Positions 7,409-16,568 of a stretch of DNA of 64,000 bases are shown piece after piece (positions within the stretch are counted from its first letter, which is position 1; each line of letters begins with the position of its first letter). Under the pieces are notes generated by a model. That model worked only from the letters and a program-made list of their open reading frames with translations, did no database searches and was not told the DNA's origin. Source of the stretch: Curtobacterium sp. SGAir0471 (lineage in GTDB: Bacteria > Actinomycetota > Actinomycetes > Actinomycetales > Microbacteriaceae); assembly GCF_005490985.1 (NCBI RefSeq), contig NZ_CP027869.1, positions 372,001-436,000 of the forward strand. The letters are read 5' to 3'. The position numbers were made by a program, and so were the translations under genes.

Positions 7409-9435
7409 GGTCGGCGCTCCTGGTCGTCGGTGCGGGCGTCGTGCAGCATCTGGTCGGCCGCGCGTTCGGACACCGCGAAGATCGTCATGAGGGGGAAGAG
7501 AGCGGGGATGGACGGGAAGACCGAGGCGTCGACGACGCGGAGACCCGCCGTGCCACGCACGCGGAAGTCGCTGTCGAGCACGGCGTGCGGGTCACCGTCG
7601 CGGCCCATCCGCGCGGTGCAGCTCGCGTGGTGGCCCCAGGCGTCGGCGCGGATGGCGGCGTCGAGGTCGTCGCCGCGCTTCGCCGCCCCGGGGAAGACCT
7701 CCCGGTCCGTCGTGGCATCCCCGAACCGCAGTCGGTGCGCGGTGGCCGTGATCCGGCGTGCCCGCTCGATGCCCTCGCGGACGGCACGCAGGTCCTGCCG
7801 TACCCCGGGGGAGTCCCCGCCGTCGTCGAAGTACCGGAAGTTGATCGCCGGTGGCTCGGTCGGGTCGGCGCTCCGGAGCCGGACGGTGCCGTCCATGCTC
7901 TGCTGGTAGCCCCGGATGACGGCCCAGCTGAAGTGGTCCCCACCCCGGAGGCCGTCCTCGGCGAAGCCCGGTCGGTAGCCGGTGAAGCCCGACGGCGCGC
8001 CGAACACGAAGAGTTCGGGGTGCGGGCTGCCGTCCGGGACGCGTTGCTTGATCCCGACCAGGATCCCGTTCGACCGGTAGAGCGCGTTCGGGTCCCCCGA
8101 GCGCCAGTCCCGCAGCCCGGGGTCGCCGGGTCGGCCGTACGTCTTCCCCTCGAGGACGGAGAACGGCCGGTCGTACTCCGTGACGACGGTCATCTCGTAG
8201 CGGTCCTGCAGGTTGCCGCCCACGCCGGGGGCGTCCACGACGACGTCCACGCCGTGTTGCCGGAGGTGCGCTGCCGGCCCGACGCCGGAGAGCATCAGCA
8301 GCTGCGGCGTGTTGAAGGCGCCGGTCGCGACGACCACCTCGCGTCTCGCCGTCACGTGGACGCGTGCGCGGTCCCGTACGGTGGGGTCGAGCCTGCGACG
8401 CAGCGGACTGGCGCCGTACTGGTAGGGCGCGACGACGGCCTCGACCCCGGTGGCGCGCGGCGTCTCGCCGGAGGTGTCGAAGGTGATCCGCTCGACGAGT
8501 GCGTCCGTCTGGACCGCGAGTCGCCCCTCGAGCCTCGGGGCCGCCTCGAGCAGTCGCTCCCGGGTGCCGTAGCGACGACCGTCCCGCGTCGACTGCGGGA
8601 CGAGGAAGGTCCCCTCGCGGTACGCCTCGATGCCGCGCGGGTCGTTCGGGTCGAGCAGGGTCCCGCCGACCGCGCCGTGCTCCACGTCGACGTCCGACGC
8701 CGGCGGGGCGAGGTGCCCGGTCTCGACGAGCGCCGCGGTCACGATGCGGGCGAGGGTCGAGTCCTCGGTCAGGATCGCGGCCGGCGAGGTCTCGATCGGC
8801 AGCCACTCCCGCACGCGGTCCTGGTACCGCTGCATGACGGACGCGTTCCAGCTCGGATCGCCGGTGGCGCGGCCGATCCGGTCCCAGTCGTCGGACTCGG
8901 GCGCGAGCATGAGCAGGGCGTGGTGCGCCGTGCACCCGCCCAGGGTCGAGGCGCGCGGGTACAGGACACCGTCGCGCTCGCGGACGAAGGCCGACCCGTG
9001 CGCGTCGGTGTCGGTGTAGTGCCGGACCCAGAAGTCCCAGCTCATCTGCGGGTCGCTCGAGGCGAAGAGGTGGAAGGCGGGGACCGAGTAGACGTCCGGG
9101 TCGGTCGCTGCTGGACCCGCCTCGAGGACGAGGACGCTGTGCCCGGCCTCGGCGAGCCGGACCGCCAGCGGGACACCGCCGGCACCCGCGCCGACCACGA
9201 CGTAGTCGTACTCGGTCGTGTCGGTCAGTGCATCGGTCCGGACGGTCGGCCGTCGGGGTCCGTCGTGCGGGTCGTCACCCGGACCGGGCCGACCGGTGAG
9301 GACGGCCCCCGTCGCCGCCGCGGCGGCCGTGACGCCCAGTCCGGCCGCCAGGAACCGGCGCCGGGAGGTCCGGCCCGTCGTCGTGGTCTGCTCCGTCATC
9401 GTCGGCTGCCCCGTCTTCGTCGACCGCCCGTTCAT
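7405..9435 (-). CDS. Tat-exported GMC-family FAD oxidoreductase (choline dehydrogenase-like)
   Basis: A 676-residue protein. A twin-arginine signal (TSRRRFLAAG, residues 23-32, followed by an Ala-rich hydrophobic stretch) predicts folded export with bound flavin. After a short linker comes the GMC fold: DYVVVGAGAGGVPLAVRLAE and LEAGPAATDP for FAD binding, GGCTAHHALLML for the flavin/active-site loop, and the C-terminal catalytic His region (WGHHASCTARMG). ATG 9435 overlaps the upstream membrane-protein stop by 4 bp; an alternative ATG at 9399 would shorten the n-region. It likely oxidises an extracellular alcohol. It is paired with a second, cytosolic-looking GMC enzyme in the same operon. 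Confidence 0.84.
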   Translation of the reverse strand: MNGRSTKTGQPTMTEQTTTTGRTSRRRFLAAGLGVTAAAAATGAVLTGRPGPGDDPHDGPRRPTVRTDALTDTTEYDYVVVGAGAGGVPLAVRLAEAGHSVLVLEAGPAATDPDVYSVPAFHLFASSDPQMSWDFWVRHYTDTDAHGSAFVRERDGVLYPRASTLGGCTAHHALLMLAPESDDWDRIGRATGDPSWNASVMQRYQDRVREWLPIETSPAAILTEDSTLARIVTAALVETGHLAPPASDVDVEHGAVGGTLLDPNDPRGIEAYREGTFLVPQSTRDGRRYGTRERLLEAAPRLEGRLAVQTDALVERITFDTSGETPRATGVEAVVAPYQYGASPLRRRLDPTVRDRARVHVTARREVVVATGAFNTPQLLMLSGVGPAAHLRQHGVDVVVDAPGVGGNLQDRYEMTVVTEYDRPFSVLEGKTYGRPGDPGLRDWRSGDPNALYRSNGILVGIKQRVPDGSPHPELFVFGAPSGFTGYRPGFAEDGLRGGDHFSWAVIRGYQQSMDGTVRLRSADPTEPPAINFRYFDDGGDSPGVRQDLRAVREGIERARRITATAHRLRFGDATTDREVFPGAAKRGDDLDAAIRADAWGHHASCTARMGRDGDPHAVLDSDFRVRGTAGLRVVDASVFPSIPALFPLMTIFAVSERAADQMLHDARTDDQERRP

Positions 9436-10616
9436 CGTCGGACGCCCCGGCCGGAGGCGAGCGTCAGGACGACGACCGCGCCCGTGGCACACCAGACGAC
9501 GGCGGTCCCCCAGGTCGGTACGCCGAGGAGCGCCGCCCACAGCGGCGGGACCACCAGGACGCCGAGCCACGACGACGCACGTCCGCACCGGACCAGCGTG
9601 ACCACTGCCAGCGCGAGCAGCCCACCGAGCCCCACGGACGTCGCCGCTGCCGTCCCCGACACGGTCGCCGCCGCGACCTCCGCCAGCTGCAGCACGGTGA
9701 GGAGGAGCACCGTGACGACCCCCGACCGGGTCGCGCGGAGCGCCACCACGGCAGCGCAGACGGCGAGGGTGGCGGTCGCCAGCAGGAGGGACGGCCAGGC
9801 CGACGACGACGGCGCCAGGGCGACCGCGACCGCCGGCACGGCTCCGGTGAGGACCTGGAGGACGAGCACCACGGTCACGGTCCGGCGGGTGGTGCTCCAG
9901 ACGGTCGAGACCGGCCGGGAGCGGCCGACGACCGCGGCTGCGGTGGCAGCGGCCGCGACCGCGCCGGTGAGGACGGCGACGTCCGCGGTGTCGACCGCCG
10001 CGCCGGTGTGGGTGAACGGGTGCACGACGAGGGCCACGGCGACGGGCACGACGATCGTGGTCCCGACGACCACCGACCGCGAGGGGCCGACGTGGCGCAC
10101 CCACCATGCCCCGGCGAGCCCCGCCACGAGGACTGCCCAGGGCACGGTGCCGAACACGTGGGCGACGACGCCCCAGACGACAGCGAGTGCTTGCACGACC
10201 ACGAGGTGCACGGGCGACCGGAACCAGAGGGCGATCGCGGCCTCGACCACCAGGACCACGAGCAGCACCGCGACGAGCGCGCCGCCGTACCCGGCGAGGT
10301 CGACGAGACCGGCCACGGCCAGGCCCGCCGTCAGCCCGGCCCACCCCGCCCACGCGTGTGCCGTGTTCGTCGACCCGACCGCAGCCGAGCGGCGGCCGCT
10401 CGCGAGGAAGACCGCCGTCAGCGCGACCAGCGCGGTCGGGAGCACCCACCCGTCGAGCACCGGCAGGACCTCGGCGACGGCGAGCACCACTCCGACAGCG
10501 AGCACGAGCGTGCCGGCGGTCAGGACCGCGGTGCGCCGGCGCTCAGCGGTCGATGTGCGGAAGACGGGGAATCCGTCGTCGGGGCGGTGGTCGATGTCAG
10601 CGGGAGAGGCGAGCAC
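9432..10616 (-). CDS. Polytopic membrane protein, first gene of the GMC operon
   Basis: A 394-residue protein that is almost entirely hydrophobic Val/Ala/Leu-rich helices (about 11-13 by eye), after a 28-residue polar N-terminus. I do not recognise a family motif. A single WFRSPVHLVVVQ block and several Trp-rich turns are the only distinctive points. It opens a five-gene operon in which each stop overlaps the next start by 4 bp, so its product is probably made in step with the two GMC oxidoreductases. It could be a transporter, quinone-linked partner or anchoring protein; no function is assigned. Confidence 0.75.
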   Translation of the reverse strand: MLASPADIDHRPDDGFPVFRTSTAERRRTAVLTAGTLVLAVGVVLAVAEVLPVLDGWVLPTALVALTAVFLASGRRSAAVGSTNTAHAWAGWAGLTAGLAVAGLVDLAGYGGALVAVLLVVLVVEAAIALWFRSPVHLVVVQALAVVWGVVAHVFGTVPWAVLVAGLAGAWWVRHVGPSRSVVVGTTIVVPVAVALVVHPFTHTGAAVDTADVAVLTGAVAAAATAAAVVGRSRPVSTVWSTTRRTVTVVLVLQVLTGAVPAVAVALAPSSSAWPSLLLATATLAVCAAVVALRATRSGVVTVLLLTVLQLAEVAAATVSGTAAATSVGLGGLLALAVVTLVRCGRASSWLGVLVVPPLWAALLGVPTWGTAVVWCATGAVVVLTLASGRGVRR

Positions 10617-10724
10617 CAGTGAAGTATGAGATACCGGAGATCAATCGATCCTGAGTGGGCGGCAGTGGACCGTGGACCGCGGCTCCTCGGTGCGGTGCCG
10701 GGCACCGACTGGTAGGCACGAAGC

Positions 10725-11246
10725 ATGGCCAAGGACAGCATCCCCGAGCTCGAGCTCGCGAACGTGCGCACGCGCGAGCGCCTGACCGACAGCGTCAGCG
10801 AGATCAGGCGGCGCTCCGACGTCCCCGCCCGCACGCGGCTCGCGGTGGCGAAGGCCAGGCAGCGGTGGCACCGCGACCCGACCCCGCTCATCGCGATGGG
10901 CATCACCGCGGCGACGGGGATCGCGGCGATCGTCCTCGGCGCACGCATCGGACGGACCGACGCCGGCCACCTCGACAAGCCGGCCGCCTCGACGGCGTTC
11001 ACCGCGCTCCTGCCGTTCGGCGCGCGTGGCGAGCCCGACGCCGACCAGGCGCGCGGTGGTCGCAAGGGGCGGAAGGCCCGTCGCAAGGCGGCCGAGGAGT
11101 CGCTCGAGCGCGACCCCGTGCACAAGAACCGCGTCAAGCAGCGCGCGGGGATTGCGGCCGTGCAGCGCCGCGCGACGGCGAACCGGAAGCAGGCCGCGAA
11201 GCGGTCGAAGGCGACGGCGAAGGCCCTCGCGAAGGCGAAGGGCTAG
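10725..11246 (+). CDS. Small basic membrane-associated protein (DUF3618-like)
   Basis: A 173-residue protein with an N-terminal helical stretch (RTRERLTDSVSEIRRRSDVP) like that of DUF3618 proteins. One hydrophobic segment follows (PLIAMGITAATGIAAIVLGA, about residues 53-72). The C-terminal third is very Lys/Arg/Ala-rich (KQRAGIAAVQRRATANRKQA onwards) and could bind nucleic acid or polyanions. It sits 3 bp upstream of the yihY-type gene, with which it is surely co-transcribed. No enzymatic motif is visible. Confidence 0.7.
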   Translation: MAKDSIPELELANVRTRERLTDSVSEIRRRSDVPARTRLAVAKARQRWHRDPTPLIAMGITAATGIAAIVLGARIGRTDAGHLDKPAASTAFTALLPFGARGEPDADQARGGRKGRKARRKAAEESLERDPVHKNRVKQRAGIAAVQRRATANRKQAAKRSKATAKALAKAKG

Positions 11247-11249
11247 ACC

Positions 11250-12311
11250 ATGGCGCGCAAGGACAAGAGCCTCGAGCGGGACATGCAGCACAAGCCGGAG
11301 CCGGACGACCCCCGCAAGCCGGACAGCCCGACCGACCTCACGAAGCCGTCGTTCACGTACACGCTGAAGAAGACCCTGCGGGAGTTCACCAGCGACCAGT
11401 GCACCGACCTCGCCGCGAGCCTGACGTACTACACGGTGCTCGCACTCTTCCCGGGTCTGCTGGCGATCGTCTCGATCCTCGGCCTGGTGTCGAACCCGCG
11501 GGACACGATCGACACCCTGCTCGACGTCGTCACGAACGTCGGTGGTGGACAGGTGGCCGACCTCCTCCGCGACCCGGTCGAGGGACTCGTGCGCTCGCCC
11601 GCGGCGCCGATCACGTTCATCGTCGGTGTGCTCGGCGCGCTGTGGTCCGCCTCGGGCTTCGTCGGGGCGTTCGGCCGGGCGATGAACCGCATCTACAACG
11701 TCCGCGAGGGCCGGCCGATCTGGAAGCTCCGACCGACCATGCTCGGCGTCACGGTCTTCACCGTCGTGATGCTGGTGATCGGACTCCTCGTGCTCGTCTC
11801 CGGGCCGCTCGCCCGGGCCTTCGGCGACCTCGTCGGCCTCGGCGACGTCACGGCCACCGTGCTGCTCATCGTGCAGTGGCCGATCCTGCTCGCGATCATG
11901 ATCGTCATCGTCGCGGTGCTGTACTACTGGGCGCCGAACGTCCGCCAGCCGAAGTTCCGGTGGGTGAGCGGCGGCTCGCTCGTCGCCATCACCATCTGGA
12001 TCGTGGCGAGCGTCGGGTTCGGGTTCTACGTCGGGAACTTCTCGAACTACAACGCCACGTACGGCTCCCTCGGTGGCGTCATCGTGTTCCTGCTGTGGAT
12101 CTGGATCACGAACAACGCGCTGCTGTTCGGCGCCGAGTTCGACGCGGAGATCGAACGCGGGCGCGAGCTGCAGGCGGGCATCCGGGCCGAGGAGGACATC
12201 CAGCTCCCCGAGCGCGACACCCGGCAGATCGACAAGCAGGAGGAGCAGCGCGCCAAGGACGTGCTCGAGGGCATCAGGATCCGCGAGAGCGCGGGGCGCA
12301 CGAAGGACTGA
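11250..12311 (+). CDS. YihY/BrkB-family inner membrane protein
   Basis: A 353-residue protein of the YihY/BrkB family. A polar N-terminus of about 50 residues precedes the family start (CTDLAASLTYYTVLALFPGL), then about six transmembrane helices, including the conserved IYNVREGRPIWKLRP turn. The C-terminal cytosolic tail is charged (RDTRQIDKQEEQRAKD). Family members were once annotated as tRNA-processing ribonuclease BN in error; their real role is unclear, possibly transport. It follows the DUF3618-like gene directly. Confidence 0.85.
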   Translation: MARKDKSLERDMQHKPEPDDPRKPDSPTDLTKPSFTYTLKKTLREFTSDQCTDLAASLTYYTVLALFPGLLAIVSILGLVSNPRDTIDTLLDVVTNVGGGQVADLLRDPVEGLVRSPAAPITFIVGVLGALWSASGFVGAFGRAMNRIYNVREGRPIWKLRPTMLGVTVFTVVMLVIGLLVLVSGPLARAFGDLVGLGDVTATVLLIVQWPILLAIMIVIVAVLYYWAPNVRQPKFRWVSGGSLVAITIWIVASVGFGFYVGNFSNYNATYGSLGGVIVFLLWIWITNNALLFGAEFDAEIERGRELQAGIRAEEDIQLPERDTRQIDKQEEQRAKDVLEGIRIRESAGRTKD

Positions 12312-12414
12312 GCGGGCGGCCGGCCGGTCCTGCACAGCCCGCCCGGCGGGCCCCGTCGTTCACAGCCTGGAGGCACGGCACCGGCCCGTCACGCCCCCTC
12401 CGTATGGTGGACGC

Positions 12415-13113
12415 ATGACCGACACCGCACCTGCCGCAGACCGTCCGACCGCCCTCGTCACCGGGGCCACCCGCGGGATCGGCCGCGCGATCGCGCTCGA
12501 GCTCGGACGCACCCACCACGTCCTGGTCGGCGGACGCTCCGCCGACGCGGTCGGCGCGCTCGTGGACGAGCTGCCGAGCGCGGCACCGTTCGTCGGTGAC
12601 CTCGGCGCCGGCGACGTGCCGGAGCTGCCGGCGTCGCTCGACGTCCTCGTGCACAGCGCCGGGGTCGAGCAGGGCACCCGCGTCGCGGACACCCCGCGCG
12701 AGGTCTGGGAGACCGTGTTCGCCACGAACGTCTTCGCGGTCGCCGAGCTCACGCGTCGGGCGCTCCCCGCGCTCCGGGCAGCGCGGGGCATCGTCGTGCC
12801 GATCAACAGCGGGTCCGGGCTCACCGCCGGCCCGGGCGGTGGGGTCTACGCGGCGTCGAAGTTCGCACTCCGGGCCTTCGCCGACGCCCTGCGCGAAGAG
12901 GAACGGGGCAACGGCATCCGGGTGTCGAGCGTGCACCCGGGCCGGACGGACTCCGACATGCAGCGGGCGCTGACCGAGAAGCTCGGCGAGGACTACGACA
13001 CCGCCTACTACCTGGCGCCGGAGGACGTCGCCGCGGCCGTCCGGACCGTGGTCGACCTGCCGGAGCGGGGCACGATCGAGTCGCTCGCGATCCGTCCGAC
13101 CCGGAAGCGCTGA
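12415..13113 (+). CDS. Short-chain dehydrogenase/reductase
   Basis: A 232-residue classical SDR. The cofactor motif TGATRGIG lies at residues 16-23, the NxAG-equivalent is VLVHSAGVEQ, catalytic Ser sits in PINSGSG, and YAASK lies at about 144-148. The Arg in the glycine-rich motif and GGRSAD after beta-2 favour NADP(H). It is monocistronic and faces a convergent ABC-F gene 5 bp downstream. The substrate is unknown. Confidence 0.85.
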   Translation: MTDTAPAADRPTALVTGATRGIGRAIALELGRTHHVLVGGRSADAVGALVDELPSAAPFVGDLGAGDVPELPASLDVLVHSAGVEQGTRVADTPREVWETVFATNVFAVAELTRRALPALRAARGIVVPINSGSGLTAGPGGGVYAASKFALRAFADALREEERGNGIRVSSVHPGRTDSDMQRALTEKLGEDYDTAYYLAPEDVAAAVRTVVDLPERGTIESLAIRPTRKR

Positions 13114-13118
13114 CCCCG

Positions 13119-14693
13119 TCACCCGAGCTCGATCCTCGTCGTCAGCGCCATGCGGTCGAGGAACCGCTCGTCGTGGCTGACGACGACGAGGGCACCGCGG
13201 AACGCCCGGAGCGCGTCCACGAGCTGGTCGACGCTCGTCAGGTCGAGGTCGTTCGTCGGCTCGTCGAGCACCAGCAGCTGCGGCGGTGGGTCCGCGAGCA
13301 CCAGGGTCGCCAATGCCACCCGGAAGCGCTCACCGCCCGACAGTGACGCGACCGGGCGGTCGACGGTGTCCCCGCGGACCAGGAGCCGAGCGAGCTGGTT
13401 GCGGAGCTCGGCGTCGGGAACGTGGGGAGCTGCCCGGCGCAGGTTCGCGAGCACCGTCGCGCCGTCGTCGAGCGCGTCACGTCGCTGCGGCAGGTACCCG
13501 ATCCGGTCGGCGTGCGGAACCGCTGAGGTCTCGGGCAGCGGATGCGCGCGCGCCTCGGGCGCCCCCACGAGCTGTTCGAGCAACGTGGTCTTGCCGACGC
13601 CGTTCGCGCCGGTGACCGCGATGCGCTCGGGACCCTGCACGACCACCGACCGGCCGCGCACGGTGACGGTCGCGATGCGCCTCGACGCGGGGACCTGCGG
13701 ATCGGGCAGCGTGACGTGCAGCGACTCGTCGTCACGGAGGCGCAGCTCGGCCTCCTGCACCGCCGCCCGCGCCTGCGCTTCGGCCGACCCGTGGGCGACC
13801 CGCAGCCGACCGGCGGTCTCCTGCGCCTTCTTCCGTTGCTCGTTCGCCAGGATCCTCGCCATCGAGCGGCCGGCCTGCTCGCCCGCCCTCGCCCGGCGCG
13901 CGATCGTCGTCTCGGCCTCGATGCGCTGCCGTCTCTCTGCGCGGTGCCGTTGCTCGGCGACCCGGACCTCGCGGGCGACCGCCTCCTGCTGCACGGCGAG
14001 GTGTTCCTCGTACGCACTGAACGTCCCGCCGAACACCGTGGCCGATCCCGACCGCAGCTCGACGGTCTCGTCGACGTGTTCGAGGAGCTCACGGTCGTGG
14101 CTGACGAGCACGAGCGTCCCCGTCCACCGGTCGACGAGGTCGAAGAGCGCCGCCCGGGCGCCGCGGTCGAGGTTGTTCGTGGGTTCGTCGAGGAACACGA
14201 TCGGGGCCCGGCGCATCCGGATGCCCGCCACGGCGGTGAGCACGGCCTGCCCGCCGGAGAGCGTCGTCACGGGGCGGTCGAGGTCGTCGCCGTCCAGCCC
14301 CGGCACGGATACCAGCGCGGCGGCGGCGCGTTCCTCGACGTCCCAGTCGTCGCCGACCGCGTCGAGCCGCTCCTCGCTCGCGTCACCGGCGAGGACGGCC
14401 CGCAGCGCGGCGACCGTCCTCCCGACGCCGAGCAGGTCCGCCACGGTGTCTCCGGGGCGGGCGTGCAGCCGCTGGGGCAGGTGGTCCACCGGGCCGGAGG
14501 TGCGGATCGACCCGGTCGTGGGGTGGAGCTGCCCCGTGGCGAGCCGGACGAGCGTGGACTTGCCTGCCCCGTTCCTCCCGACCAGACCGGTGCGGCCACG
14601 TCCGAAGCCGGTGGTGAGGTGGTCGAGCGCGACGGAGCCGTCGGGCCAGGTGAAGGTGAGGTCGTCGAGGACGACGGACGGTGTTGCGGGCAT
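13119..14693 (-). CDS. ABC-F family ATPase (tandem ABC domains, no membrane part)
   Basis: A 524-residue soluble protein with two ATP-binding cassettes. The first has Walker A GRNGAGKST (39-47) and signature TLSGGQ near residue 155. The second has GANGVGKTT near 367 and SLSGGERFR near 450. Between them is a long Arg/Ala/Glu-rich linker like the P-site-tRNA interaction motif of ABC-F proteins. There are no transmembrane segments. ABC-F proteins act on ribosomes as translation factors or antibiotic-protection proteins. ATG at 14693 has GGGAGGC 7 bases upstream; an upstream in-frame GTG/ATG would be poorly spaced. No resistance phenotype should be assumed. Confidence 0.85.
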   Translation of the reverse strand: MPATPSVVLDDLTFTWPDGSVALDHLTTGFGRGRTGLVGRNGAGKSTLVRLATGQLHPTTGSIRTSGPVDHLPQRLHARPGDTVADLLGVGRTVAALRAVLAGDASEERLDAVGDDWDVEERAAAALVSVPGLDGDDLDRPVTTLSGGQAVLTAVAGIRMRRAPIVFLDEPTNNLDRGARAALFDLVDRWTGTLVLVSHDRELLEHVDETVELRSGSATVFGGTFSAYEEHLAVQQEAVAREVRVAEQRHRAERRQRIEAETTIARRARAGEQAGRSMARILANEQRKKAQETAGRLRVAHGSAEAQARAAVQEAELRLRDDESLHVTLPDPQVPASRRIATVTVRGRSVVVQGPERIAVTGANGVGKTTLLEQLVGAPEARAHPLPETSAVPHADRIGYLPQRRDALDDGATVLANLRRAAPHVPDAELRNQLARLLVRGDTVDRPVASLSGGERFRVALATLVLADPPPQLLVLDEPTNDLDLTSVDQLVDALRAFRGALVVVSHDERFLDRMALTTRIELG

Positions 14694-14980
14694 GGGTGTG
14701 CCTCCCGGATCGTGAGCTGGGCGCACGACACCGGACCCGCGGCGACCGGAGGGGTCAGCGACGCGGCAGCGCCCGACGGGGCGCGACGATCACGGTGTCA
14801 GCGCGAGGACTGCGCGGTACCGGTGATCGACTGCACGGCTGCTCGTTCCGTCGGGGGACCCCCGTGTCCGCCACCCGTGCTGCCGGTCGGTCTCCCGCCC
14901 CGGCGGCCCCGCGTGACGACGAGGTGTCACCCACCGTAGGGCTGACGCCGCCGGAGGACAAGAGGTGACAGGCTTGGGGC

Positions 14981-15406
14981 ATGCCGGAGAACCTGCTGCC
15001 GAACCCGACCGCGAACCCCGCGACCCTGCTGCCGGAGGAGCCCGAGGTGACCGCCGCCCTCGCCGCCGACGCCCCCGTGTCGAGCGTCGTCCTGTCGCAC
15101 CCGTCCTCGAGCCTGGCGTGGGCGCTCCTCGCCGACGAGGCCTGGGAGCGGGGTGCGACCCTGGAGTCCTACGCCTACGCCCGTGTCGGGTACCACCGGG
15201 GCCTGGACGCCCTGCGGAGGGCGGGGTGGCGCGGTGCCGGGCCGGTGCCGTGGTCGCACGAGCCGAACCGTGGCGTGCTCCGGGCGCTGTTCGCCCTGCG
15301 TCGCGCGGCGTCGGCGATCGAGGAGCCGGGCGAGCCCGAGCGCCTGACGGAGTTCCTCGACGCGTCGGACCCCGAGGCACTGCGCGCCCTCGCCGCCGGC
15401 GAGTAG
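14981..15406 (+). CDS. DUF3151 family protein
   Basis: A 141-residue acidic protein matching the actinobacterial DUF3151 family. The N-terminal ENLLPNPTANPATLLPEEPE is followed by HPSSSLAWALLADEAW, SYAYARVGYHRGLDALRRAG and WSHEPNRGVLRALFALRRA. The compact helical fold is reminiscent of TPR-like repeats. No signal, no membrane helices, no known biochemical role. The 287-bp gap upstream separates it from the divergent ABC-F gene; I see no conserved RNA structure there, only GC-rich sequence. Confidence 0.8.
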   Translation: MPENLLPNPTANPATLLPEEPEVTAALAADAPVSSVVLSHPSSSLAWALLADEAWERGATLESYAYARVGYHRGLDALRRAGWRGAGPVPWSHEPNRGVLRALFALRRAASAIEEPGEPERLTEFLDASDPEALRALAAGE

Positions 15407-15444
15407 CTCGGGGCGGGGGCCGCGCAGCGTGCCCCACGCACCCC

Positions 15445-15506
15445 GCACAACCGGAAGAACCTCGCGCCACGGAGTTCCGTGGTGCGGGGTGCCTTCGGTT
15501 GTGCGC
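15445..15506. terminator. Long imperfect hairpin between convergent genes
   Basis: A 29-bp imperfect stem: CGCACAACCGGAAGAACC onwards at 15445-15473 pairs with 15478-15506 around an AGTT loop, with about five mismatches. It lies between the DUF3151 gene (plus) and sdpB-like gene (minus, ending 15540), where it can terminate both. It also marks the edge of the lower-GC cassette. Confidence 0.65.
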
Positions 15507-15539
15507 GAGCAAACCGCGCTACGAGCTGCCCGCCGCCCT

Positions 15540-16568
15540 TCACCCCTCGGCTGGAGGTGTCGAGGTCCCCCGATCTCGACGAAGGGCGACCAGGAGGGGA
15601 CGCTCGATGTGCCTGTCAGGACGAATTGGTCGGGGCGGGGTCGTGCGGACGGCGCGGTACAGCGACCACGGCATTGCGTCTGCAGAGCGCCACGTGACCA
15701 GAAGCACGACGCCGATCATCGAAATTGCGAACGTGACGAGCCCCAGCACCAGAGCGAAGACGAGATGCATGGTGGCGGACAGTGCCAGTGTCATCAGACG
15801 CACGTTCCGACGTCTCGCGGCCAATACAGAGAACGCGAGCACGTACTCCGTCACAATGACGCCCCAAGTAGCGGACTGAAGAAGCGGAGCATGGGAGAAC
15901 GCGGACCCGAGAACGGAGCGGATCTCCGGGCGAGCTCCGAAATTCGGCTGCTGTAGCCAGAACCAGAGTGCGCTGCCGTCAGCCCATATCGGGTGTGTCT
16001 GCTTCACGACGGCCGCTTCCAGGTAGACGTACGCCAGCTGCACCTTGAGCGTGACGAGCAGGATTTGACTCGGGACGTGACGAAGGGCTGGAGTTGCTGA
16101 ACTGCGCGGCGGCCACCCGAATGGCCGCCAGTCAGTCACGCACACCAGTGCGAGCACGGCGGTGACGCTCGCGGTCAGGTAATCGCCGCCTTCGATGCCG
16201 ACTGTGTTGGACGCAAGAGTGAACGCGGCGTAAGCATGTAGCGGTGCGGCCAGCCCGGGTACAGCGCCGATGAGCGTGGGGACGCACAGCAGGACGAGCA
16301 GCCAGCGGACGACCTCCGCATCAGCCGACTCATCGAGGCAGAACGCTCCGAGAGCTGCGAGCCCCGTGCAGTTCGATGGCCTCAGCCCCGGCGTGGAGGG
16401 ATCGTGCAACAGGACCGATGTGTCGTTTGCCGCGAGGACGAGAGCGGTCGAGAGTGCCAGCACGGACCGCGCGACGGTGAGCTGCAACCCGTGGGGTGAC
16501 CTTGCCCAGTAGCGGAGGATCGCCGCGCCGAGCCCTCCTGCGGCGTCGCTCAGCTTCCGGTGCATCAT
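15540..16568 (-). CDS. sdpB: SdpB-family membrane protein (HTTM domain), toxin maturation
   Basis: A 342-residue multi-spanning protein (seven or eight helices) of the HTTM/SdpB type. In Bacillus subtilis, SdpB (323 aa) together with SdpA is required to convert the SdpC precursor into the secreted SDP peptide. Visible landmarks are WADGSALWFWLQQPNFG and the Leu/Val-rich helices on both sides. It lacks the large lumenal catalytic part of vitamin-K carboxylases, the other HTTM family. The start ATGATG at 16568 overlaps the sdpA-like stop. It is the last gene of the minus-strand cassette. The tail after the last helix is Arg/Pro-rich. The family call relies on context and fold pattern. Confidence 0.72.
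   Translation of the reverse strand: MMHRKLSDAAGGLGAAILRYWARSPHGLQLTVARSVLALSTALVLAANDTSVLLHDPSTPGLRPSNCTGLAALGAFCLDESADAEVVRWLLVLLCVPTLIGAVPGLAAPLHAYAAFTLASNTVGIEGGDYLTASVTAVLALVCVTDWRPFGWPPRSSATPALRHVPSQILLVTLKVQLAYVYLEAAVVKQTHPIWADGSALWFWLQQPNFGARPEIRSVLGSAFSHAPLLQSATWGVIVTEYVLAFSVLAARRRNVRLMTLALSATMHLVFALVLGLVTFAISMIGVVLLVTWRSADAMPWSLYRAVRTTPPRPIRPDRHIERPLLVALRRDRGTSTPPAEG

Noticed and set aside
7327..10629. Plus-strand 1100-codon open frame opposite the GMC operon
   Set aside because: Composition is Arg/Val/Gly/Asp-biased with no motif. The minus strand encodes clear GMC oxidoreductases with FAD motifs and a Tat signal.
10641..12418. Overlapping long frames on both strands across the YihY gene
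   Set aside because: Only the 11250-12311 plus frame has transmembrane pattern and family motifs. The others are charged shadow translations.
13119..14693. ABC-F protein as an antibiotic resistance gene
   Set aside because: ABC-F includes many housekeeping translation factors. The sequence alone does not show a resistance subtype, so only the family is called.
15540..16568. HTTM protein as vitamin-K-dependent gamma-carboxylase
   Set aside because: Length (342 residues) and context with SdpA and SdpC-like genes fit SdpB. The large lumenal catalytic part of the carboxylase is missing.
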